DNA of 64,000 nucleotides. It comes from Exiguobacterium aurantiacum DSM 6208 (lineage in GTDB: Bacteria > Bacillota > Bacilli > Exiguobacteriales > Exiguobacteriaceae). Position numbers and translations under genes: made by a program. Positions 34,841 to 42,862 of this stretch are shown here, piece after piece; the stretch's first letter is position 1; every line of letters starts with the position of its first letter. The notes below the pieces were generated by a model that worked only from the letters and a program-made list of their open reading frames with translations, ran no database searches and was not told the DNA's origin. The stretch lies in contig NZ_JNIQ01000001.1 in NCBI RefSeq assembly GCF_000702585.1, forward strand, positions 2,609,001 to 2,673,000, read 5' to 3'.

Positions 34841-35499
34841 GGTTTGACGAGGCGGTAGCCGACGCCGTAGAGCGTCTCGAGTTCAAGACGATGCAATTTT
34901 TTCCGGAGCCGGCGGACCAAGTCATCGACGACACGGTCGGAGCCGAAGTAGTCGTGTCCCCAAACGCCTTCTAGAATCTGTTCCCGCGATAACGCCGAAC
35001 CCGGGTGTTCTAGAAAGAGGAGCAACAAGTCGAACTCTTTCGACGTCAAATCGATTTCTTCGTCTTCATGCTTGATGAGACGCTTGTCCGGATAAATCGT
35101 ATACTCTCCGTAGTCGATATGTTCGTTCGACTTCGACCCGTACACGCGGTCGATCAACTTCTTCACCCGGATGACGAGTTCGCGCGGTAAAAACGGCTTG
35201 GCGATATAGTCATCGGACCCCATCTCGAGACCGATGATTTTATCGATATCCTCATCGCGTGCCGAAATGAAAATCGTCGGCGTGTTGGCGTTTGTCGCCT
35301 TGATTTGTTTCAATAGTTGGAAGCCGTCAAGGTCCGGCAGCATGATGTCGAGCACCCATAGATCGGGTTCATCCTTAATCGCGGCCTGTGCCGAGACACC
35401 GTCGGAGAACGAGCGGACCCGGTACCCTTCTTGTTCTAAATATGTGACGAGCATTTTATTCAAGTTGATTTCATCGTCGACTAAGTAGATTGTGTACAT
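34837..35499 (-). CDS. cssR: Secretion-stress response regulator CssR (OmpR family)
   Basis: 220 residues from ATG 35499 (GGAGTGA upstream). Receiver: LVDDEINLNK, phospho-Asp in LDIMLPDLDG, and the Css-typical FISARDEDIDKIIGLEMGSD and AKPFLPRELVIRVKKL. The C-terminal winged helix has LTSKEFDLLLLFL, VWGHDYFGSDRVVDDLV and ETLYGVGYRLVK, matching CssR nearly throughout. It controls quality-control proteases for secreted proteins. The upstream in-frame extension has no SD. Confidence 0.88.
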   Translation of the reverse strand: MYTIYLVDDEINLNKMLVTYLEQEGYRVRSFSDGVSAQAAIKDEPDLWVLDIMLPDLDGFQLLKQIKATNANTPTIFISARDEDIDKIIGLEMGSDDYIAKPFLPRELVIRVKKLIDRVYGSKSNEHIDYGEYTIYPDKRLIKHEDEEIDLTSKEFDLLLLFLEHPGSALSREQILEGVWGHDYFGSDRVVDDLVRRLRKKLHRLELETLYGVGYRLVKP

Positions 35500-35601
35500 C
35501 CGATTCACTCCTGCAACGTTTTTACATATCATATCAAATATTTATGGGTGAATGATGGGAATATCACCGCAAAATGACGGTCGAATGTGCGACAAGCACA
35601 C

Positions 35602-35623
35602 AAAAAAAGAGGGTCCCCCCTCT
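35602..35623 (-). terminator. Terminator of the 30-residue peptide gene
   Basis: Minus-strand stem AGAGGG/CCCTCT, four-base loop, then TTTTTTT. Confidence 0.82.
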
Positions 35624-35716
35624 CTATCGGGACGTCTGTTCCCGCAACTTTTGGGCAAGGAAAGCCGTGCCCCCGCTCAGGAGCGCCACCACACCGCTAA
35701 TCATGACGAGTTCCAT
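35624..35716 (-). CDS. 30-residue membrane peptide under a Fur-box promoter
   Basis: The frame from ATG 35716 encodes MELVMISGVVALLSGGTAFL followed by AQKLREQTSR and a TAG stop: one hydrophobic helix with a charged, basic C-terminal tail. AAGGTGG lies 6 nt before the ATG (an earlier in-frame ATG at 35722 touches the SD). It has its own promoter, a 19-bp Fur box between promoter and SD, and its own terminator, so it is a complete transcription unit. Bacillus uses small Fur-controlled proteins (FbpA-C) in iron sparing, but no homology is claimed. Function unknown. Confidence 0.6.
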   Translation of the reverse strand: MELVMISGVVALLSGGTAFLAQKLREQTSR

Positions 35717-35735
35717 CACCATCCACCTTCCCATT

Positions 35736-35790
35736 GATACCGATTCTCATTATCACCTTTAATATAGCACATTTCGCTCATCTTGCCCAA
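35736..35790 (-). promoter_or_regulatory. Promoter and Fur box of the 30-residue peptide gene
   Basis: Minus strand TTGGGC (35790-35785), 18-nt spacer, TATATT (35766-35761), then GATAATGAGAATCGGTATC (35754-35736), matching the 19-bp Fur consensus GATAATGATAATCATTATC at 16 positions. The box covers the expected start point, so Fur would repress under iron-replete conditions. Confidence 0.7.
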
Positions 35791-35793
35791 TGC

Positions 35794-35821
35794 AAAAAAA
35801 CTCCCGCCAACTAGGCGGGAG
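35794..35821 (-). terminator. Terminator of the copper operon
   Basis: Stem CTCCCGCC/GGCGGGAG, loop of five, then seven T on the minus strand. Confidence 0.92.
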
Positions 35822-35827
35822 AACGGA

Positions 35828-36034
35828 TTATGCGTTTACGTCGTAACCTTGTTCTTCAATCGCTTCAATCAGCGTTTTCAACAATACTTTGTCGTTGTGG
35901 ATCACATCAACACGATGGTCTTGCAGCGACACGATGGCTGATTCGACGCCTTCGAGCTCGGTCAAAGCCCCTTCGACCGCCGCCTTGCAATGATTACAAG
36001 TCATTCCTTCTACTTTCAATACTGTCTCATTCAT
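35828..36034 (-). CDS. copZ: Copper chaperone CopZ
   Basis: 68 residues: one heavy-metal-associated domain with the Cu(I) site GMTCNHC near the N-terminus and the ferredoxin-like pattern ending IEEQGYDV. It shuttles Cu(I) to CopA. ATG 36034 has AAGGAGG 9 nt upstream, and the copA stop overlaps the start by 4 bp, so the genes are translationally coupled. Operon order is csoR-copA-copZ; in Bacillus copZ precedes copA, so the order is swapped here. Confidence 0.93.
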   Translation of the reverse strand: MNETVLKVEGMTCNHCKAAVEGALTELEGVESAIVSLQDHRVDVIHNDKVLLKTLIEAIEEQGYDVNA

Positions 36035-38142
36035 GAGTTCGTTCCTCCTTGAGTTTTTAATCGCAACGCGTTCAAGACGACTGACACCGAACTGAACGCC
36101 ATCGCCGCCCCGGCAATCCACGGTGCGAGCAATCCGGCGGCTGCGACCGGGATACCGAGACTATTGTAGGCGAGTGCCCAGAACAGGTTTTGGCGAATGT
36201 TTTTCATCGTCAGACGGCTCATCTCGAGCGCACGCGTCACACCGATCACGTCTCTACCCATCACGGTCACATCGGCCGCCTCGAGCGCCACATCCGTCCC
36301 GCTTCCGAAGGCGATGCCGACATCAGCGACCGCGAGTGCCGGCGCGTCGTTCATCCCGTCACCGACCATGGCGACCCGCCCTTTCTGTTTGAGCGCCTCG
36401 ATATGGTCTGCTTTCTCGACAGGCAATACTTCCGCGATGACGTTCGCCTCCGGGATGCCGAGCTCTCGGGCGACGTCTAAGGCCACTTCTTGACGGTCGC
36501 CTGTCAAAACATACACGTGGCGTGTTTTCGCGAGTTGCCGGACGACGTCCCGACTGCCTTCTTTCAAGCGGTCCTTCAGCCCGAACACGGCTTTGATGCC
36601 AGAAGCGTCCGCCACGTACACGGGCGTCATCGCTTCCATGTCCCAATCCGGCAGCTCGAATCCGGCTTCACGCATCATTCGCACGGACCCGACAAGAAGT
36701 TCATTCCCATCGACGACGGCTTTCAATCCTCGCCCGGCGAGCTCTTCGACTTGCTCGACGTGACCGTCCCCTTCGAGCTTCCCGATTGCCTCGGCGAGCG
36801 GATGGGTCGACTGGCGTTCAGCCATGACGGCCTTACGTAAAAATGACTCGTCGCCGAACATCGTGACGACCTCGGGCGTCCCGTTTGTAAGCGTCCCGGT
36901 CTTGTCAAAGACGATGATGTCCGCCCCGTTCAACGACTCGAGTTGGCCACCGCCTTTAAAGAGGACACCTTGCTCGGCGGCGCGGCCGGTCCCGACCATG
37001 ATCGAGGTCGGCGTCGCCAAGCCGAGCGCACATGGACAGGCGATGACGAGTACCGCAATCGAAGCCCGGATCGCCATATCCATGTTGCCGAGTCCGAACG
37101 CCCACACAGCGAACGTGACCGCACTGATGGCGACGACGATCGGTACGAACACGCCTGAAATCCGGTCGGCTTGGCGTTGGATCGGCGCTTTATCCGTTTG
37201 TGCCTGTTCGACGACACGCACGATTTGGGCGAGCATCGTTTCACTGCCGACCCGTTCGGCTTTTATCAAGACACGGTGCGAACGGTTGATCGTCCCGCCG
37301 ACGACTTCGGCACCGACGCCTTTTTCAGAAGGAATCGATTCTCCCGTCAACATCGACTCATCGACGATCGTCTCGCCTTCGATGATGCGTCCATCGACCG
37401 GCACTTTCTCACCCGGACGGACGACGAGGACGTCGCCGACGTTGACGAGTGCGACCGCGACCGAACGTTCTTCACCATCGACGAACAAGATTGCCTCTTT
37501 CGCCTGAAGTGACAATAATGACTTGAGCGCATCGGTCGTCTTCTCTTTCGCCCGTGCCTCCAGCCATTTCCCGACGAGGACGAGCGTGATGAGGACCGCA
37601 CTCGTCTCGAAATAGAGCGCCGGATGCATCGGATGGGCGAGCATCTCGAACACCGAATAGAAGTAAGCGGCCGACGTCCCGGTCGCCACGAGCACGTCCA
37701 TGTTGGCACTGCCGCTCTTTAAGCTCTTATACGCACCTTGATAAAATTGGGCCCCAATCCAAAACTGGACCGGCGTCGCGAGCGCAAATTGCCACCACGG
37801 GTTCATAAGCCAATCCGCATGGAACATGAACCCTGGAATGTGCGTGATCATGACGAGTAACAGCGGTGCCGACAACAGCGACGAGATGAGCACTTTTCGT
37901 TCAAGCGGTCGTAAGTCGTGTTTCGGCGCGAATTCTACTTTCCGTTCCGCCCCGTACCCGATCTTCTCGATCCGGGCGATCAGTTCTTCTTCAGTGATGC
38001 CGTTGTCGACGCGAATCATTGCCGTTTCAAGCGGCAAGTTGACGGTCGCTTCGACACCATCCATCTTGTTCAACACTTTCTCGATTCGGGCCGAGCATGC
38101 GGCGCATGTCATTCCTTGAATCGACAATTCGACGGTTTTCAT
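36031..38142 (-). CDS. copA: Cu(I)-exporting P1B-type ATPase CopA
   Basis: 703 residues. One N-terminal metal-binding domain ([13 protein letters not shown]), whereas Bacillus subtilis CopA has two, explaining the shorter length. Eight helices with the metal channel motif CPC ([13 protein letters not shown]), the TGES loop ([11 protein letters not shown]), phosphorylation site DKTGTLT, a nucleotide-binding HP motif (STHPLAEAI) and [11 protein letters not shown]-terminal helix 8 region has the P1B-1 type NSLGIP. It pumps Cu(I) out of the cell. Starts 12 nt after csoR. Confidence 0.95.
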   Translation of the reverse strand: MKTVELSIQGMTCAACSARIEKVLNKMDGVEATVNLPLETAMIRVDNGITEEELIARIEKIGYGAERKVEFAPKHDLRPLERKVLISSLLSAPLLLVMITHIPGFMFHADWLMNPWWQFALATPVQFWIGAQFYQGAYKSLKSGSANMDVLVATGTSAAYFYSVFEMLAHPMHPALYFETSAVLITLVLVGKWLEARAKEKTTDALKSLLSLQAKEAILFVDGEERSVAVALVNVGDVLVVRPGEKVPVDGRIIEGETIVDESMLTGESIPSEKGVGAEVVGGTINRSHRVLIKAERVGSETMLAQIVRVVEQAQTDKAPIQRQADRISGVFVPIVVAISAVTFAVWAFGLGNMDMAIRASIAVLVIACPCALGLATPTSIMVGTGRAAEQGVLFKGGGQLESLNGADIIVFDKTGTLTNGTPEVVTMFGDESFLRKAVMAERQSTHPLAEAIGKLEGDGHVEQVEELAGRGLKAVVDGNELLVGSVRMMREAGFELPDWDMEAMTPVYVADASGIKAVFGLKDRLKEGSRDVVRQLAKTRHVYVLTGDRQEVALDVARELGIPEANVIAEVLPVEKADHIEALKQKGRVAMVGDGMNDAPALAVADVGIAFGSGTDVALEAADVTVMGRDVIGVTRALEMSRLTMKNIRQNLFWALAYNSLGIPVAAAGLLAPWIAGAAMAFSSVSVVLNALRLKTQGGTNS

Positions 38143-38154
38143 CGCTCGACCTCC

Positions 38155-38457
38155 TTACTTTTTAATGCGGCTGACGATTGTCATCAATTCGTCAATGTAC
38201 GGATCCATATCTTCCGTCTCGCTCGCATGAACCAAACATTTGCGCATATGGCGTTCGAGCAGCTGCAGTTCGACTTGTTTGAGCGCCGCCTGGATCGCTG
38301 ACGTCTGTGTCAAAATATCGACGCAGTAACGGTCACTCTCGACCATCTTTTGAATGCCGCGGACTTGTCCTTCAATCCGGCGCAGGCGTTTACTGAGCGC
38401 TTCGCGCTCGTCATCGTCACGCGGAACTAGCGGTTGTTCATGCATGTATTCCTCCAT
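38155..38457 (-). CDS. csoR: Copper-sensing repressor CsoR
   Basis: 100 residues. The Cu(I)-binding Cys-His-Cys set is seen in RYCVDIL (Cys) and LLERHMRKC (His and Cys), within the all-helical DUF156 fold (KRLRRIEGQVRGIQKMVE). CsoR represses the copper operon until Cu(I) binds. I chose ATG 38457 (GAGGTG 6 nt upstream); a GTG three codons earlier and an ATG four codons later remain possible. First gene of csoR-copA-copZ, downstream of its own operator. Confidence 0.92.
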   Translation of the reverse strand: MEEYMHEQPLVPRDDDEREALSKRLRRIEGQVRGIQKMVESDRYCVDILTQTSAIQAALKQVELQLLERHMRKCLVHASETEDMDPYIDELMTIVSRIKK

Positions 38458-38475
38458 GGTTATCACCTCACCATC

Positions 38476-38504
38476 AATATACCCCTACCCCGTAATAGTG
38501 TCAA
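38476..38504 (-). promoter_or_regulatory. csoR-copAZ promoter with CsoR operator in the spacer
   Basis: Minus strand perfect TTGACA (38504-38499), 17-nt spacer, TATATT (38481-38476). The G-tract element TACGGGGTAGGGGTA (38494-38480) fills the spacer and resembles CsoR sites, so the repressor would block RNA polymerase directly. Confidence 0.75.
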
Positions 38505-38514
38505 ACGATTAAAT

Positions 38515-38544
38515 TGAAAAAGAGCGACAACTTTGTGTCGCTCT
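38515..38544 (-). terminator. Terminator of the acyl-CoA ligase gene
   Basis: Stem AGAGCGACA/TGTCGCTCT, loop ACTTTG, then five T on the minus strand. Confidence 0.9.
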
Positions 38545-38550
38545 CCTCAC

Positions 38551-40095
38551 TCAACTCTTTTGGAACGCCTCGCTCTTCAAGACCGTCCGTAAAATTTTGC
38601 CGGTCGTGTTACGTGGCAGTTCATCGATCAACTCGATGTACGTCGGTTGTTTATACTTCGCCAGCTTCGTCGCCGTGAAGGCCCGGATGTCATCCGTCGT
38701 CACATCGTCGCGCGTGACGACGTACGCTTTGACCGCCTCTCCTTGTTCGGCGTCAGGTACCCCGATGACGGCCGCTTCGACGATACCCGGGTGTTGGTAT
38801 AGCACTTCCTCGACTTCTCGCGGATAGACGTTGTAGCCGCCGACGATCACCATATCTTTTTTCCGGTCGACGATGTAGAAATAACCGTCCTCGTCCCGCT
38901 TCGCCAAATCACCCGTATACAACCATCCGTCCCGGAGCGTCATCGCTGTCTCTTCCGGGAGCTTATAATACCCTTTCATGACGTTCGGGCCACGGACGAT
39001 CAGTTCACCGACCTCGCCGACACCCACTTCTTCCCCGAGCTCATCGACGACTTTATTTTCGACGAGCACGATCGATGGACCGATCGACCCGGCTTTGCGT
39101 TCCCCGTGAAGCGGGTTGAAGCACGTGACCGGCGAGGCTTCTGACAACCCGTACCCCTCAAGTATTTTACATTCAAACTTCTGCTCAAACGATTCGAGCA
39201 GTTGCACCGGGAGACTCGCTCCGCCAGATACGAACACACGGACATGCTTGAGTGCGGACGAATAAGCCGGGACTTTCATCGCCGTCTGCAACAAGAAATT
39301 GTACATCGTCGGCACGCCGGCGAAAATGCTGACGCGATGTTTCGGGACGAGGTCGAAGACGTCCTGCGGCGAGAACTTCGGTAAGATGACGATCGTCGCC
39401 CCCCGCAAGAGCGGTGCGTTGACGATGACGGTCAAACAAAAAACGTGGAACATCGGCAACGCCGCGAGCGCCTTGTCGTCCGGCGTGATTTCGAGATATT
39501 CCCCGATCGACTGTGCGTTCGAATACAAGTTGCGGTGCGTGAGCAGCGCCCCTTTAGGTTTTCCGGTCGTCCCGCTCGTGTACAAGATGACGGCGACTTC
39601 TTCCTCATCGACTTCGACGAGCTCCCCTTCAGACGCCGAAAGCGAGTCGGCGAACGGTAAAAACTCGATGGCGCCACTTTCTGTTTCGACCGGCACGTCC
39701 GCATATGGTACCGAGATGACGAGTTTCAATTGCGGCAGCTGTGACAATGCCCCTTTCGCTTGGGCGACGAGTGGTGACAAGGCGACGATGGCTTTCACGT
39801 CCCCGTCGAGCAAAATATAAGCCATCTCGTCTGGTGTGTATGTAGGGTTGATCGGGATGACGACCCCACCTCGCGCGAGCACCGCGAAGTACGAAATGAG
39901 AAATGCCGGGCTGTTGCCGAGGACGAGCGCGACGTGATCCCCTTTGTTGACGCCTTTCGCTTCAAGCGTCGACGCCATCGCCCGCACTTGCCCGAAAAAC
40001 TGCTCGTAGCTGACCGTGTCTTCCCCGAACACGTAGGCCGCTTTCGAGCGGTGCTCGGCCACTACCCCTTGTAACGCCGTGACTAAGTTTGCCAT
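38551..40095 (-). CDS. Long-chain fatty-acid-CoA ligase (FadD/LcfB type)
   Basis: 514 residues, ANL superfamily. AMP-binding motif YTSGTTGKPKGALLTH, then GYGLSEASPV, GWLYTGDLAKRDEDGY, DRKKDMVIVGGYNVYP and the catalytic Lys in RNTTGKILR. It activates fatty acids to acyl-CoA for beta-oxidation or lipid synthesis. It is a lone gene, not with etfAB or fadR as in Bacillus lcfA, but a FadR-like box (40111-40126) lies just before its SD, the same element as before the enoyl-CoA hydratase gene. Confidence 0.9.
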   Translation of the reverse strand: MANLVTALQGVVAEHRSKAAYVFGEDTVSYEQFFGQVRAMASTLEAKGVNKGDHVALVLGNSPAFLISYFAVLARGGVVIPINPTYTPDEMAYILLDGDVKAIVALSPLVAQAKGALSQLPQLKLVISVPYADVPVETESGAIEFLPFADSLSASEGELVEVDEEEVAVILYTSGTTGKPKGALLTHRNLYSNAQSIGEYLEITPDDKALAALPMFHVFCLTVIVNAPLLRGATIVILPKFSPQDVFDLVPKHRVSIFAGVPTMYNFLLQTAMKVPAYSSALKHVRVFVSGGASLPVQLLESFEQKFECKILEGYGLSEASPVTCFNPLHGERKAGSIGPSIVLVENKVVDELGEEVGVGEVGELIVRGPNVMKGYYKLPEETAMTLRDGWLYTGDLAKRDEDGYFYIVDRKKDMVIVGGYNVYPREVEEVLYQHPGIVEAAVIGVPDAEQGEAVKAYVVTRDDVTTDDIRAFTATKLAKYKQPTYIELIDELPRNTTGKILRTVLKSEAFQKS

Positions 40096-40110
40096 AGTAA
40101 TCCCCCTTTT

Positions 40111-40126
40111 AATGAATGACGATTCA
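40111..40126 (-). promoter_or_regulatory. FadR-like operator before the acyl-CoA ligase
   Basis: AATGAATGACGATTCA; on the minus strand TGAATCGTCATTCATT, an inverted repeat TGAAT-N4-ATTCA. It is immediately followed by AAAAGGGGGA (SD). Confidence 0.6.
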
Positions 40127-40137
40127 CTTTTACGCCG

Positions 40138-40169
40138 TAAAAAAGAGCACGGCGACCGCGCTCTTTTTC
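40138..40169. terminator. Terminator of the EIIA-like gene
   Basis: AAAAAGAGC/GCTCTTTTT outer stem around a G+C-rich inner part; T-runs on both strands. Confidence 0.8.
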
Positions 40170-40196
40170 AGTTAATTCTATTGTACATCAAACGGC

Positions 40197-40670
40197 TCAG
40201 GAAGAAAACGCTTTCAAATCCATCGTCTGTAAATGATATAATCCGCTCCGGCTCTGTACGTGCACGAGCGCTTGTAGCGCCTCATCATCCATGAGCAAAT
40301 CATCGAGCAATTTATGGTACGATTCTTTGCGATCATCTGTCGTCGCCGTGACGATGAACATCATTTCGGCCCGGACCGGCTCCCCGGCGATCGTTCCCAC
40401 ATCGAACGGGTGATTCACATGCAACAATGTGATGCCGTCAAGCCGGGCCGCATGCCGCGGGACGTCGATGACGGCGACAGGGACCGCGACATCGCTCACA
40501 CCGGACGGGATTGTCCGTTCTTGCTCGAGGACGGCTCGGGTGAACGCGTCCGTGACGATCCCCCTTCCCTCTAACTCAAGACCAATCGCTCGCACGGCGC
40601 GCTCAAACGTCGGCTGATCGGTCACCCACATCCAGTTCGTGTCCATCCATTCTGTGATGAAACGGCACAT
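40197..40670 (-). CDS. PTS EIIA (fructose/galactitol type)-like protein without the catalytic His
   Basis: 157 residues, single EIIA-2 domain. The fold shows in RAVLEQERTIPSGV, DGITLLHVNHPFDVG, GEPVRAEMMFIVTATTDD and HKLLDDLLMDDEALQAL. In this family the phospho-His stands in the VAIPH motif; here the equivalent segment reads VAVPVAVID, so the His is replaced by Val. The second conserved His (VPRHAARL) remains. With no EIIB/EIIC nearby it is probably a regulatory or repurposed domain. ATG 40670 has GAGGAGG upstream. Confidence 0.65.
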   Translation of the reverse strand: MCRFITEWMDTNWMWVTDQPTFERAVRAIGLELEGRGIVTDAFTRAVLEQERTIPSGVSDVAVPVAVIDVPRHAARLDGITLLHVNHPFDVGTIAGEPVRAEMMFIVTATTDDRKESYHKLLDDLLMDDEALQALVHVQSRSGLYHLQTMDLKAFSS

Positions 40671-40779
40671 CTTAATTCCTCCTCAACATCGATTCAGTTT
40701 ATGAAAGCGCTTGCACTGATTATGATACGCCTCCTCGACTACTGTCGCAACGCCACAGGAAATGTTTCACGAAACCGCC

Positions 40780-40810
40780 AAAAAAGGATGGTCTCATGAT
40801 GAGACCATCC
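40780..40810 (-). terminator. Terminator of lplJ
   Basis: 11-bp stem GGATGGTCTCA/TGAGACCATCC, then six T on the minus strand. Confidence 0.92.
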
Positions 40811-40826
40811 TGGCTGTCGACCCGCC

Positions 40827-41816
40827 TCAGCTAATGAGATCGACGAGTTCTTCGAGCTCGACGTTGCCGAAGTAGTGTTTAACGTCAAGGTGTGATAATT
40901 GTTCCCGAATCGCCCCGCGTTCGAAGCGAGTCCCGACGAGCGCTTGCTCGACGTCATGGATGTCACCGACCCCAAAGAAGTCCCCGAAAATTTTCGCTTC
41001 GGTGATCGTCCCTTTGCTGACGTTCAACCGGACATCGATTGTGCCGATCGGGAAGCGACGTTTCGACTCGACGTCAAACTTCGGAGACTTCCCAAAGTTC
41101 CAGTCCCAGTTCGCGTAGCGCTCTCTCGAGATGTCTTGGACGATTTCCCAGTCCTCGTCACGAAGCACATAGCGTTCCGGTTCTTGACCGTCATAGATTG
41201 AGTGAAGCAACGCTTCGACGAACCGTTCCATCGCCATCTCTTCCTCGAGGAACTCCGTGATGTTGGCGACACGGCTCCGGACCGACTTGATGCCTTTAGA
41301 GCGCATCTTCTCTTCCGAGACGTTGAGCGAGTTGACGACTTCCTCGATGTTCGAGTTGAACATGAGCGTCCCGTGGCTGAACATGCGGCCGCGCGTCGTG
41401 AACTGGGCGTTGCCACTGATCTTCCGTTCGCCGACTTGGATGTCGTTTCGTCCCGTCAACTCGGCCTCGACGCCGAGTTGCTTGAGTGCGTCGACGATCG
41501 GTTGCGTGAACTTCTTATAGTTGTTGAACGAGTTGCCGTCATCTTTCGTGATGAAGCTGAAGTTCAAGTTGCCTTCGTCGTGATAGACGGCGCCACCGCC
41601 CGAGAGACGGCGGACGACATCGATCCCGTTCTCTTCGATATACTTCAAGTTGACTTCTTCTGACGTGTTTTGGTTTTTCCCGATGATGATCGACGGCCCG
41701 TTAATGTAGAACAAGAAGTAATCCTCATGCTCGACGTTCAAATGTTTGAGAATGTATTCCTCGACCGCCAAGTTGAGTTTTGGATCCCGGATATCCGGGT
41801 TGAAAATGAATTTCAC
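40827..41816 (-). CDS. lplJ: Lipoate-protein ligase LplJ
   Basis: 329 residues. Lipoyl-AMP binding motif RRLSGGGAVYHD (about 69-80), catalytic Lys region GERKISGNAQF (about 131-141), then FSHGTLMFNSN, and a C-terminal accessory domain ending in ELVDLIS. It salvages free lipoate and attaches it to GcvH or E2 subunits. GTG start at 41816 with AGGAGG upstream. Single gene. Confidence 0.93.
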   Translation of the reverse strand: MKFIFNPDIRDPKLNLAVEEYILKHLNVEHEDYFLFYINGPSIIIGKNQNTSEEVNLKYIEENGIDVVRRLSGGGAVYHDEGNLNFSFITKDDGNSFNNYKKFTQPIVDALKQLGVEAELTGRNDIQVGERKISGNAQFTTRGRMFSHGTLMFNSNIEEVVNSLNVSEEKMRSKGIKSVRSRVANITEFLEEEMAMERFVEALLHSIYDGQEPERYVLRDEDWEIVQDISRERYANWDWNFGKSPKFDVESKRRFPIGTIDVRLNVSKGTITEAKIFGDFFGVGDIHDVEQALVGTRFERGAIREQLSHLDVKHYFGNVELEELVDLIS

Positions 41817-41886
41817 TGTGTGTGTCCTCCTAGTGACTAATCGTTAAGTCCATTATACGAGACGTGTGAGCGCCTCGACAAATGAA

Positions 41887-42774
41887 TTACTTCCATTCGC
41901 CGTTCATGACGCGCTTCAATGCGTTGGCGACGCCGTACTCGTCATGACGCTCGGTGACGTGATGGCTGATTTTGATCAATTCATCATGACTGTTCGCCAT
42001 CGCGATCGCCTTGCCGGCGACCTCGAACATCGGCACATCGTTCAAATTGTCGCCGATGACGACGACCTCGGACAAGTCGACCCCGAAATACTCGGCGAGT
42101 TTCCGGACACCGTGCCCTTTGTCGGCCCCGTTCGCCATCACCTCGATGTTGTCATCGCCTGAAGACGTGACGTATACGCCCTCGACACGTTCATCGATTT
42201 CAGCCCAAAGCGACGACATTTTTTCAAAGTGGCTTGAGAAGGCGATAAACTTGTAGACGCGCCCGGCCTCCTTTTTGATGAAGTCTTCGATGTCTTCGAC
42301 GAGACGAACGTCCTCGTTGACATAGTAGCGTTTACGGAAGAACTCATACATCTCGAGCGAACGGTCGTCGCCGTTTTGCTTCAAGTTCTCCATCGTCGCC
42401 TCAATCAAATCAAGACGACTCGCGACGAGCCCGGCTTCCGAATACATCTCATAGAACACGTCCGAATACTTATGATCTTGATGCAGCACCGATACGACCT
42501 CGAGCGCCTCTTCCGTCGTCAAGTCGATCTCATGGAGCACGTCTCCCGTCTCCGTCAACACCCGTCCCCCGTTGGACGAGACGATCGGGCACGTGAGGCC
42601 GACCTCATCGAGAATCTCTTTCGCGTTGAAGTAATTGCGTCCCGTCGCAATCGCAAAGCGAATTCCTTGCTCTTCGGCGGCGCGAACGATTTCAGCCGTT
42701 TCCGGCGCAATTTTTGTGTGGTTGTGCAAGATTGTGCCATCCATGTCCGATACGAACAGTTTATACGTTGTCAT
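41887..42774 (-). CDS. Cof-type HAD phosphatase
   Basis: 295 residues. HAD motif I SDMDGTIL at residues ~8-15, motif II in IATGRN, motif III Lys and motif IV GDNLNDVPMF. A large C2B cap lies between. Members dephosphorylate sugar phosphates, flavin nucleotides or pyridoxal phosphate. ATG 42774 is preferred: GGAGTGG is 6 nt before it and abuts the in-frame ATG two codons earlier. Exact substrate unknown. Confidence 0.85.
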   Translation of the reverse strand: MTTYKLFVSDMDGTILHNHTKIAPETAEIVRAAEEQGIRFAIATGRNYFNAKEILDEVGLTCPIVSSNGGRVLTETGDVLHEIDLTTEEALEVVSVLHQDHKYSDVFYEMYSEAGLVASRLDLIEATMENLKQNGDDRSLEMYEFFRKRYYVNEDVRLVEDIEDFIKKEAGRVYKFIAFSSHFEKMSSLWAEIDERVEGVYVTSSGDDNIEVMANGADKGHGVRKLAEYFGVDLSEVVVIGDNLNDVPMFEVAGKAIAMANSHDELIKISHHVTERHDEYGVANALKRVMNGEWK

Positions 42775-42815
42775 CAACATCCACTCCTTTTTTCTCTTTC
42801 GCTTCTAACTATAAC

Positions 42816-42851
42816 AAAAAGAGAGGCCGGCGGAAAAATCCGGCACCTCTC
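42816..42851 (-). terminator. Terminator of hemEHY
   Basis: GAGAGG-CCGG pairs with CCGG-CCTCTC (2-nt bulge), then five T on the minus strand. Confidence 0.85.
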
Positions 42852-42862
42852 TTCATAAATCC

